Source: Bolinopsis microptera
Lineage: Eukaryota > Ctenophora > Tentaculata > Lobata > Bolinopsidae
Assembly: GCF_026151205.1 (NCBI RefSeq)
Contig: NC_087073.1
Location: 10,052,411-10,116,410 of the forward strand
DNA length: 64,000 nucleotides
Reading direction: 5' to 3'
The first letter of the stretch is position 1, and every line of letters begins with the position of its first letter. Of this stretch, positions 11,219 to 20,737 are shown in pieces. Made by a program: the position numbers and the translations under genes. Below the pieces are notes generated by a model. It did not search any database. It had not been told where the DNA came from and was given only the letters and a program-made list of their open reading frames with translations.

Positions 11219-11819
11219 ATGGCCGAAGAATGGACTACATGTACAATGTGCCGTGCTCTCACAACAGGACAAGATGTGTTAGAAAGAGCCAAAGACAGGG
11301 CTGTAGAGTGGCCCAAACCTCTTTCTCAGCCTCCCAATAATGTAAGTTTTAAAAATTATCACGTGCTACTTAGTACTTATTGTAGGCTTGTGTAAAGTAA
11401 ATTTTAGAAATATGTCGTGGCCTTTGTTCAGGAAGTAAAAAGAACTGGCTGCGCATTTCTTTCCCGGTTACTTTTGTAGCAAGCCCGCTTAAATTGTAAA
11501 TGTATAACTTCAGGAACCCCAAACACCTCTGTCAGTTAACGAGGCGTTTGACTCGTTAGCTTCTCTTCTGAACAACTCTACACGCTACTGTAAACGAGTT
11601 CACCACGTGTGCAACCCCAACAGTAAGCTTGAGGAGCAGCATTGCGCGCGTTTCCATGGCAACCCTCGTGAATCAGGTCATGTGTCGCAAAAGAAGGGCG
11701 TGGCCGTGAACCTTCCAGCGGGATCATACTGCGTATCTAACTCACAAACTCAACATACTCAAGTAGTCAACATTGAACCTGGACAATCTATCAACCTCGC
11801 ATTTACTCAGTCAACCTAA
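11219..11819 (+). CDS. Unrecognised 142-aa protein
   Basis: Two coding exons, 11219-11341 and 11514-11819, joined in phase 0. The splice sites are good (AAT/GTAAGT; acttcag/GAA) and frame and codon use look like real coding sequence. It is hydrophilic and has no signal peptide or membrane segment. It begins with a CTMC pair, has a central helix (VNEAFDSLASLLNNSTRYCKRV), further Cys/His residues (CNPN, HCARFH), and a C-terminal beta-like part (LPAGSYCVSNSQT, VVNIEPGQSINLAF). I do not recognise the family and assign no function. An acceptor-like actcag is 2 nt before the ATG, and AATAAA is at 12290-12295. Confidence 0.7.
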
Positions 11820-11942
11820 CGCACTTACAGTTGACACTTTCAATTAATATTGTGACATTGCTTTACATAGGCTGTATCTAAGTTAGCAGTCCAACCGCCA
11901 GTCTAACTCGAGGACACATTTTTGATAACTGTCATTTTTATA

Positions 11943-12123
11943 ACAGGCTGTCCCAAAAAAGGCAACCAAGTAAATAGTAATAAGTGTTAATAACTCTAGG
12001 AAGGTTTGAGAACGCAATTTATTATCTGCAGGGGCTATAGGGTATGCCGTATAGTATAGGGTATGCCGTATAACCTGCGGAAGTTACAAAAACAACTTGG
12101 TTGCCATTTTTGGGACACACTGT
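11943..12123. mobile_element. Mariner-type MITE, about 181 bp
   Basis: The left end ACAGGCTGTCCCAAAAAAGG and the reverse complement of the right end, ACAGTGTGTCCCAAAAATGG, form about 29-bp terminal inverted repeats, both continuing CAACCAAGT. Inside is a duplicated ATAGGGTATGCCGTAT. The ACAG-type ends with a CCCAAAA core are usual for Tc1/mariner relatives. A TA precedes the left end, but the right flank does not keep it. Non-coding. Confidence 0.8.
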
Positions 12124-12536
12124 CAGAAGTAAACAATATCATTTTATCACCAAATTGTATAATGTATATGAAGAGTAATTTTATATCTATCAAATTGTAA
12201 ATATTTTATACCAGTTATGGGAATCATGTCGCTGAACGATAAATACTGACTGTGACAATATTTAATGACCAATATGTAAATTGTATCGTAATAAACAAGT
12301 TGAGTATATAATATATATTTGTTTACTTATTACATTTGTGTGTATCATTTTCTCATTGTTTGTCTTTGTACCTCCTTAAACAACAACCTCACTTAAGATG
12401 TTATTTTGTTGAGAAGTTGTTTTGTATAAATACATTGTGCATGATATTGCTGTTATAATTTTGATATTGTTTCACAAAAATGTCTTCAAAAATCTATTAA
12501 GACTATTCTCTGACCATTATTTACACTTTAGCGTTG

Positions 12537-14540
12537 ATGACGCCGTCAATAGTAGAGGCTGTAAAAGCGGAGGGCTTGCAAGGACAATGTCCTATAGATC
12601 ACACAAAATTCCAACAACCTCCTGCTCCTCCAGCTGCTGCTGGCAAATGTCCAATAGATCACACCCAGCTTGCTGCTGCAAAACAGTCATTCGAGGAGGA
12701 GACCCCTGTTGAAGAGGCGAACCCTGTTGCTCCCTGTGAGTTGGAGAATCCTGTTGTTCTCAGTGAAGAGAATGTCAGTTCCGAGTCTGATGTAAACGTG
12801 GATCAAACACCTCATGTTCCTCAGAAAATCACTACTGCTCAGGTATTTCTATACTTGCTGATTAAGATAAAACTGTTAATTAAGGGACAATCAACAGGCT
12901 TGAGTTGAAGTTCAACTACAAATCTGGAAATGTTGATTCGAAATTAGAATTCACGTCCTACTTCATACATGGATAAAGATGAGCTCTCTTATTAGTTTTA
13001 AAATTTGTCTCTTATTGGATCTTGGAAGTCTCCGTGTATATCTTATTTAATAATAATGATAATCGGATAAAAACATTATTCTAGGCCTTTGTTTACCTTT
13101 TCCGTGCTATTCGTGCTCGTCATCAGTGAATGTGAATATACTAGAATTAAATAACATATTATATCGTAGGTAAGATCTTCAGGCTTTAAGATTACACCCG
13201 GTGAATTTTCTGCCGTCTAACTTTTGCCTTTAGAATTGTTTGACTGTGCGGTCGACAAGGATCTTAAAACCAACTGGCTCTGGCTATTTTTACTACACTC
13301 TACCAATGAACACAGACAATAATTAGCTACATTTCAGTACATCTCAGCCCAGAAAGCCATGAGCTCTCTAATGAGCGAATGTCCGAGCGCAGCAGGGGAG
13401 CCAAGCCCAAGTATACCATCAGAGTGCCCCATGCACAACACAGCCGCGACCGACCCGGACAAGTTAATGCCGGACAACATGATGCCGCCCCCTAATCAGC
13501 GAGCAGCACATGATCAGCCTTTTCCTCTAAATACGGGCAGAGAAACTAGTTCAATTCCTCGTACTGGTACAGGTTAGTTTGCGCTTACACTGATCACTTC
13601 TAGTTTACGTAGGAAAACATCGTTCAGAGATTTTTCGGTGGTTTTTCTTGATGATTAAGTCTTGATAAAGTACACAGAAAAAAACAATACCTTTATTCAA
13701 TTTTGTTAATTAGTTACGTTTTGGGGGTTGTATCGCTAAAGTTTCGACCCATCTTTCAGATAAGAACTGGGTGTATCCTAGCGAACAAATGTTCTGGAAT
13801 GCCATGACCAGGAAAGGTTGGAACTGGAGAGAAGAGCCTGAAGAAGTTGTACCGGAAACAGTGACTGAGATAATCAAGATTCACAATTTTAACAATGAGA
13901 AGGCCTGGCATGAGGTACGTTGCTCCAGAAAATAAAGATTTTATGGAATTTTATTTTTCCCCCTTGTTTTGATTTTAACGATTCCTGATAGAATTAATGT
14001 TAAAATTAGCCTAAAATTTGGTTACTTTTTCAGATTCTTCTGTGGGAAACGTTCCATAACGAAGAATGTAAAGACCCCCAATTGACTAAGTTCGCTGGAA
14101 AGCCGAAAGATTTATCACCTCGAGCGAGATTTAGGACTTGGCTCGGATACGACGCTCCTTTTGACCGTCACGATTGGGTGGTGGACCGATGTGGTACTGA
14201 TGTAAGTTGGGCGACCTAGGAATGACCATCTGCTTTTGTCTTTTTGTTGAAGTCCTAACAATATGTTCAAGTTATTACCACAATGTTGGGATTGGCTTCT
14301 GACCTATTCCTCACTTAGGTGCGATACATTCTAGACTACTACGATACCGGTATAGACCAACTAGAAACCGGAGAGGACTCAGTGGAGATTGATGTGCGGC
14401 CGGCTCTCGACTCTTTCTCCGCTTGTTTCGATCGGATGAAGGTTTTCGCCCTTCGGAACGCTCCCACGGTCGCTACATTCCTGTTCGATTACCCCATGGT
14501 ACCAGTTGAGAGTGGAACAGAAGTAATAAAAGAAACGTGA
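12537..14540 (+). CDS. HCCS: Holocytochrome c-type synthase (cytochrome c haem lyase)
   Basis: Coding exons 12537-12842, 13338-13572, 13760-13914, 14034-14201 and 14319-14540 give 361 residues. The enzyme attaches haem to apocytochrome c in the mitochondrial intermembrane space. Diagnostic segments: [88 protein letters not shown]. The His in WETFHNEEC aligns with the region of the haem-ligand His of human HCCS. It is about 90 residues longer than human HCCS. The extra length is an N-terminal region with four Cys-Pro motifs (two near-identical CPIDHT units, ECPSAA, ECPMHNT) plus a C-terminal tail ending VIKET. The ATG lies 5 nt after a ctttag acceptor-like site. Confidence 0.96.
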
Positions 14541-16086
14541 TTGTCGAACAATGGACTTAATTTATTAACTATTTTGATATAGAAGTATGAATCATGATAA
14601 GAGTTTATATCATCTTGTTAGAAAGGGGTTTTGTTGAGTTATGAACCTTGCCGGGGCTGGTATGTATGCCTGACCTGTTAAACCGTAAGGAATCGTTGCT
14701 CTAGGAACAACATGTGACCTTCGATAAATACTAAGTGAGCTAGTTTGTTCTAGCTAGTTTGTTCTCAAACCTAATTGATAGGATAGGTAGTTGGCAGGCT
14801 TTTCAAGGAGATGAGACAAAGTCCCCCGATTAAGTATTGCAGTTAAACCCATGTATTGCGGTTAAACCCCTGACCCTTGCTGTTGAGCTAGACAACCCAT
14901 CTCATGGCCCTCCGTGATCATGATACATGGCCCTCCATGGTGAATACATTTGGTTAGGTTTTGATTTTTCGATGATTCTGTTTTTTACCATTACATGATC
15001 ACCCAGTCACGCAGAGTATTTATTTTAATTGTACTGATTCTGACCGATGAAATATTTGTTAAGCTGATGTCAGCCACCTTTTCTTCTAGACAGAACATTT
15101 TTGGGAACTGTTCCACTGTTGTTAGGTACATTATGATTACTGGATTAGACATCAGTTGACAAATAATTTACATTCAATCAAAATAACTCTGTTAGGTAAG
15201 ATGAAATTCAATTCAAAATTGCGTCTATTTATTCGATTCTTAGAGTTAACTTTTACAGTTTAATGAGTTACAGCTATTTGTGTAAAACTTTGAACGATAC
15301 AGTCGTCAGTCTGTGGCGTCTAATATGATAAGATTTGTGGTCCTACCACTCAAATTATAAGTGAATCTGGGCACAAAAACATAGTATGTTTGCCATGGCG
15401 GAAGTTTCCTCGAGGCTCTCGAGCTGATGGTGTGATATCACACATTCGTAAACCAGTATATAATGGCTATGCCTATACACTATATACTTGATAGTGATAC
15501 ACGTTGTATACTTCTGCAGTCCAGTCCCCATTCACAAATCATTCCCTGACCGAAAATTAACAAATAAACAAAACATAGGACGGCCACGGCTTTATATAAA
15601 TCAATGACTTTACGTTACTGCGCAGAACTTAAGATATGTTAAGCTGTTACTATTATACTGTTAGAAGCAATATTGCACTATAATTAGTCTAACTTTGAAC
15701 TTGTATCACGTTGTGACCCCCACGGTCGTTTCACTACGGTTCTTACGATACAGGGGGAGCCGCGCACTCGTGCGCGGCGGGTATATTAGTATTACAACGT
15801 ATGACAAAGTCTAACTAGACTCTAACTTGTCCCACTTCACGATACCTGATTTATGATCTTTGTTAAATCCTGGTATCACGTCGCAATCATCATTTCATTT
15901 AAGGATGCCTACTATGCTATGTACTACCGTGGCAAAAGCCACGATATGGCCGAGCAATCGTCGCTTCGTATCGACTGTTGCGCGGCGGGCCCACAACGTG
16001 GGGCAATTAATTAAATCCTTCGTCAATATTTGCCGCGCACTTTACTTCTGCAATTCTGGCTGTCTGCATGGATCATGCCTTAACCA

Positions 16087-16195
16087 TTAACGGGTGATAC
16101 TCGTAGAACATCTGTTCCATATATTGGACAGGACCGTCGACGAGTCCAACTAGGCGCGCGTCCTGTTATGTTGTAAACCTACAAATCATGCCTGG
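16087..16195 (+). repeat. Interspersed repeat, about 110 bp (second copy at 26640-26750)
   Basis: Both copies share AACGGGTGATACTCGTA, GACGAGTCCAACT followed by GCGCGCGTCC, then GTTGTAAACCTACAA. The ACTCGT and ACGAGT segments could pair, as could GTAGGT/AACCTAC. I see no open frame and no clear tRNA A or B box; the class is unknown. Confidence 0.7.
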
Positions 16196-16496
16196 CGAAG
16201 GCCACCGCATAGAGCAAGCTCTGACCATAACATAATCATAATAACTAATTAATAATAGCACTCCATCCTCGCGCTTTCTTTAACATATAATGTAAAACCG
16301 AACCAAAGCTTATCGGGCCGATGATATTTGAAAAAAAGTTACAAAATTCGTCAAAAAGTTACTGGGCCGCGCTTTGATCATTGTTAATGATCTGGCCCGG
16401 CGCACGCTACTTCGTAGCACTTGTCATCGGGCCATTTCGAGAAGAAAGCGGCGCGCGCTACTTCGAAGAAATTTAGACGAGTAACATCCGTCAAAG

Positions 16497-17025
16497 CCGC
16501 GCTCAGCCTGTCATTCCGCCGAACGTTTTTATGTTTATAAACATGATACCTTAGGTGTAAAAAATTTCGTCGCGAAAAAAACTATTCCGAAATATTTCGT
16601 CCGAAAAATTTCGTCAATTGCTCACAAAACTTTTCGTCTGCGAAATATTTCGTCCTATTTTTGTCAAATTTAGACATTTAGGAAACCAATAAAACATATA
16701 ATTATATTTCAAAATAAATTAATCAAAAATTACTTCTAAATCAGAACAGTCGGAGCTACTTATATCGTCAGAAATTTGGTAGTAGACAACCTTATCAACT
16801 TTGTCCGGGGAATTTCTGACTACTCCTTCATTAATTTTAACTTTCAAAATTTAATGATGCAAAAAATACCAAAAAAGTAGGCGTCCCAAATATTTCGTCG
16901 TTAAAAAATTTCGTCGACGAAAAATTTAATGCCGGAAAATTTCGTCCGCGTTTTGAGTTTAGCTGAAATTTTTCGGCATTAAATTTTTTGCACCTAAGGT
17001 AGTGTGATAGTCTGAGGTCCCCAGG
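16497..17025 (+). repeat. GC-rich short interspersed repeat, copy 1, split by a nested MITE
   Basis: The left half (CAGCCTGTCATTCCGCC ... TTTATAAACATGATA) and the right half (CTGAGGTCCCCAGGTAA) are halves of a roughly 90-bp repeat, seen whole at 51645-51741 and inverted at 26497-26580, 53936-54022 and 54050-54125. The 451-bp element at 16549-16999 interrupts it. Confidence 0.8.
16549..16999. mobile_element. MITE rich in AAATTTCGTC motifs
   Basis: The ends CCTTAGGTGTAAAAAATTT and its imperfect reverse complement AAATTTTTTGCACCTAAGG are terminal inverted repeats flanked by TA on both sides. Inside, the motif AAATATTTCGTC or close variants recurs about ten times toward both ends. It sits within the GC-rich interspersed repeat, so it is the younger insertion. 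No coding frame. Confidence 0.75.
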
Positions 17026-17389
17026 TAATCAAAAAGTTAAACTCGGCGCGCGTCTTAGTAAATCAATATTAATTGACAAACCTTAAATATTAGCACTTAG
17101 TCAGATTGCAGTATAGTGGCGCGCATTACAGTGTGAAACAAGCGAGCTTGCTAAATCACTTTGCATAGCGCGATGCGTCAATCATCAATGTGCCGCGCCG
17201 AGCTGCGATGAATTGACATCGTCAATTAATAAATCACTTTACAGTCGATCTTCGAGATTGTTCTAAAAAGGCCGCCGACAGTTAAAAACAAATTCAATCG
17301 ATGCATTCTCGGACGCTGATTCAGAATCACTCCCCATGACATAATAGGGTTAAAATGCTCCCCTGACGAGATATTGGCGAAATACTGTC

Positions 17390-17600
17390 TCGATCACGTG
17401 ATATGACCGTATAAGGAAGTTAGTCTAATTTTTCGTTAGAGTTAGGGTTTCAGCATATGCTTTTGTTAAGGATTGGGTTAGGGTTATGGTTGGGATCAGA
17501 TTAGAGGGTTAGGATTTCGAATAGTCGTTCAGGACCACCTAGAGAACGGGTTGAAAAAGTCACGTGACAGTCGAGTGTAGAGTGATTAATCATCATCCTG
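17390..17600 (+). repeat. Interspersed repeat with degenerate telomere-like motifs (inverted copy at 46000-46260)
   Basis: It shares with 46000-46260, in opposite orientation, the blocks TCACGTGACAGTCGAGTG, AGAGTGATTAATCATCATC, CAGCATATGCTT and several GGGTTAGGG-type runs. The class is unknown. Confidence 0.7.
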
Positions 17601-17734
17601 AAACAAGCTCGGATCTCATATCCGATCTCATATCAATCAAAAAAAATGTTCAGCTTTAACAATCTGTTTTTGTCCTTTTGGGTGAGTCCATCATATAATT
17701 GATATTGTTTGGGGGAAATGACAGCAAATGCTAT

Positions 17735-18895
17735 TAGTACAGGGAAATCCGTCTGAAAAAATCGATCTGCTGACACACGAAGCTTTCAGAGGATTTTTGA
17801 CGTTTTTGAGTCCCATTAGGTGCCCTTTATTGTTTATGGTTGACCAACTTTTCCAAACTTTTCCACGTGGCTTAAGGCCACTTTTTGCCACTTTACCACT
17901 TTTTACCACCTTTCTTGTTTGTCGAATATCTTTAGTTGTGAACATCGTAAAAGGTTGCGAATCAATCGAGTGTGTTCATATTATCAGGAAGAAAAACTTT
18001 TGTTCAAACAATTTTTACGTCAGATAATAAGTTAATTGGATAATTATCAATTAACTAATTAGCAAAATTCTAAAAATTTTTTATTTGCTAAAAATGATCG
18101 GAATAGCTTAAAACACGGAGAAAAGTAGATTTTAGAAAAAAATTTAAAAATTTTCACTTACATTTTTTTTCGTGACTCCAAAATTTCGAAAATTCAAAAT
18201 ATTTTTTTCCGCCAAAAGTGATAAAATTGCATGAAACGCGGAGGAAAATGATTTTCAAAAAAAAACTTAGTCAATTTTTCGTTTCAAGAATACCTTAATC
18301 ACCAATATTTGTAGTTGGAGTTCAGTAAATCTCGGCAGATTTTAGTTATAATCAGGAATTACTAACTCTAAGTGGAAAGGTCTGAAACTGAAAAACGTTA
18401 AGTTTAACCATACGATCGCGATTTAAGAGTTTCATAACTAATTACAATACAGCCTTATCGATTTTCACAGAAACTGCACCAATGGCACAGTCAAGATCGA
18501 AACGATAGCCTGCTGTACTGTCATTTTATCGATTTCAATGATGAATCAGTGGGGTTAAGAGAATCACATTTGTAATAAATAAAACCTCTCTGTACTGTCA
18601 ATTGTGATAATCTAAACCGGCCTACCTGTATTACCAGACCTCTTCTTTTCCTCAACAATCAAACCGAGTTGTTCATATCGCATTTGGTGGGTGATGTAAG
18701 TAGTAATACATATCGAGCTATATTCAATCACAATACAACACAATGCAATACGTGTATATTATATTATGGCCCTTTAATGAGGTATATGAAACGTTCTATA
18801 CCGTACACTTCTCGTTTCTCCCGTGAGAGGCCCGATATGGAAAGGTTTTACAGTTTATCACGAAAAGGTTTACTTGGTCTCATGGCTCTTTGACA
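17735..18895 (+). repeat. Left inverted arm of the long-TIR element
   Basis: Pairs with 24650-25770. The arms differ by scattered substitutions and small indels (for example around 18170 versus 25330, and 18790-18850 versus 24700-24720), so the element is not brand new. Confidence 0.85.
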
Positions 18896-18925
18896 GCTCA
18901 AAGAACTCGCAAGAGCGGGCTACCG

Positions 18926-19062
18926 GACAACTGAACCCAATTTAGACATTTAGATTAACTCTAACTCTAACCCTAACCCTAACCCTAACCCTAACCCTAA
19001 CCCTAACCCTAACCAATTAAGCTGATTGGTTAGTGGGAACTAGGTTCAATTGGGTTCAGTTG
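18926..19062. mobile_element. Short inverted-repeat element carrying telomere-type CCCTAA repeats
   Basis: The left end GACAACTGAACCCAATT and right end AATTGGGTTCAGTTGTC are perfect 17-bp inverted repeats. They flank about eight tandem CCCTAA units (about 18961-19015). The arrangement suggests a MITE that captured or generated an interstitial telomere repeat. It lies just upstream of the LINE. Confidence 0.75.
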
Positions 19063-19292
19063 TCAGTCTTCGATCTGTCCCACATTAATCCCGAGCTGAT
19101 CATCATGGGCCCCGAATATCCTGCGGGAAGAACCTGTATTTTTACTTCACGACGTCCGGATTTCAAATCAACATCCTCAATAAGTTTTAATACTTTCAAC
19201 ACTACTATATAACAAATAATTTGAGAGGACCCCGAAACTTCTGAGTTATACATCATAAAAGATTTTATATCTGTCTCCATCCTCCCAAAAGA

Positions 19293-20708
19293 ATGGTAGA
19301 TCCCGATCAAAACTCAGAGGGGCTGGACTCCTCAAATCATGTCTTACAGGGGCAACATGACAATGGTAATGATAATGACAATGATGATAGTGCCAGCCCC
19401 CCTTGTTTGGTTGTGAACGATCCACGTATGTTAGCTGCTGATGGAATCTGCAGAAACTGCTCGTTTGATTCTAAAGGAGAAGTGGTATGTTGTTATGAAT
19501 GTAAGAGCAATTTTCACGCTACTTGTTATGAACTAAAGGACGGTAAACGTGTTAACTTTCCTGATAATGTATGCTCCCCGTCCTTACTGAAATCTTTCAA
19601 TGCTAACACTGAATCAAAACAGAAAAGTAAACGTTTTGGAAGTTTCCTCTTCCATTGTGACTCTTGTGTTACATTAGCAAACCTGAGAAACGCTGCTGAT
19701 TTAAAAACCCATGTACACACCCTTGAAACAAAAATGTCAAAACTAGATGCTGACATAGACATCATTAAAAATCTCTTGTTAAATCCTGCCACTCTTCATG
19801 GATTAAGTAGTACCGCAGGAAACTGTTCCATATCACCAACCCTTTCACCAGTTAATAGTAACCATGAAACTAATGGCTCTAATGGTGTTGTCGAAAATCC
19901 CTGGCGTGACAGCAGCAGAGTAGAAAAACTGAGGCATCCAGCTTCAGTAATAGTCTCTGAAGGGGGAGAAAAAGTTCCATTATCTGACCTTAAAACTATT
20001 ATCACAGAAAATAACATTTTTGTAGATAATACCTTCGAAAACAAGAAAGGTGAGACAGTTATCACCACATCTAGTCAAGCTGATCGAACAAAGCTAGTTC
20101 AATCTATCTCCAAAAAATTTCCCAAATCTGATCTCAAGCAACCTATAACCAAATTGCCTACGATATCCATTTCCGGGATTAGAGATGAAATCACAACCGA
20201 TGATCTCTTTGAAACCATTATGAAACTTTACCCTGACATCAAGTCCCTCATTGATTCTGGTGAAACATTCTCTGTACTCTCAGTCCGCAAACAACGAAAT
20301 TATCAAACAGAAAAACCACTTTTTCAAGCTTCTGTTAGAGTGAGCAATGCCATAAGGAAGCTAATCGAAAATCGTGACAATTTCCTATCGATAGGTTTGT
20401 ACCGCTGCAAGGTGTATGATCACTTTTACATCAAACGATGTAATAAATGCCAAAAGTTTGGTCATTACTCAGCCCAGTGCCAAGCATCTAACCATGTCTG
20501 TGCTCATTGCACTGAAGATCATGAAACTAACTCATGTACAAATAAAGACACACATTCCTTTCAACCCTCCTGTGCTAACTGTAAAAATTCTAATAGAACT
20601 GATGAACAGTACACACACTCAGCCACAGATAGATCATGCCCAGCCTATATCTCTGAACAGCACAAGCTTAAGCATTCAATCTCATATTACACCCAAAAAA
20701 ACTGGTGA
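19293..20708 (+). CDS. LINE ORF1: nucleic-acid-binding protein with PHD-like finger and zinc knuckles
   Basis: 471 residues, uninterrupted. An Asp/Asn-rich N-terminus is followed by a PHD/RING-like Cys-His cluster at residues 53-125 (CRNCSF, CCYECKSNFHATCY, FHCDSC), a predicted coiled coil near 140-165 (LETKMSKLDADIDIIKNLL), and CCHC-type knuckles near 380-440 (CNKCQKFGHYSAQC, CAHCTEDHETNSC, CANCKNSNRT). A PHD finger in ORF1 is known from CR1/L2-group non-LTR retrotransposons. It binds element RNA. The stop overlaps the start of the ORF2 frame, suggesting coupled or re-initiated translation. Confidence 0.9.
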   Translation: MVDPDQNSEGLDSSNHVLQGQHDNGNDNDNDDSASPPCLVVNDPRMLAADGICRNCSFDSKGEVVCCYECKSNFHATCYELKDGKRVNFPDNVCSPSLLKSFNANTESKQKSKRFGSFLFHCDSCVTLANLRNAADLKTHVHTLETKMSKLDADIDIIKNLLLNPATLHGLSSTAGNCSISPTLSPVNSNHETNGSNGVVENPWRDSSRVEKLRHPASVIVSEGGEKVPLSDLKTIITENNIFVDNTFENKKGETVITTSSQADRTKLVQSISKKFPKSDLKQPITKLPTISISGIRDEITTDDLFETIMKLYPDIKSLIDSGETFSVLSVRKQRNYQTEKPLFQASVRVSNAIRKLIENRDNFLSIGLYRCKVYDHFYIKRCNKCQKFGHYSAQCQASNHVCAHCTEDHETNSCTNKDTHSFQPSCANCKNSNRTDEQYTHSATDRSCPAYISEQHKLKHSISYYTQKNW

Positions 20709-20737
20709 AGAACAAGACTGGAGTTAAGAGCCTTAGT

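Larger units (their letters stand above)
14541..17734. other. Gene-free repeat-rich region
   Basis: No credible gene. 14.6-15.6 kb is ordinary AT-rich sequence. 15.7-16.5 kb and 17.0-17.3 kb hold GC-rich blocks rich in GCGCGC and CGGCGC that recur at 26.5, 51.3-52.0 and 53.9-54.2 kb. About 16087-16195 repeats at 26640-26750. About 17390-17600 is an inverted relative of 46000-46260; both contain degenerate TTAGGG/CCCTAA motifs and TCACGTGACAGTCGAGTG. Confidence 0.6.

Noticed and set aside
16087-16195. Possible tRNA-derived SINE or ribozyme in the GACGAGTCC repeat
   Set aside because: No cloverleaf, no A or B box and no hammerhead core could be formed.
17728-18027. 99-residue frame repeated in both inverted arms (also 25485-25685)
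   Set aside because: The two copies break at different places, composition is not protein-like, and it lies in non-coding terminal repeats.
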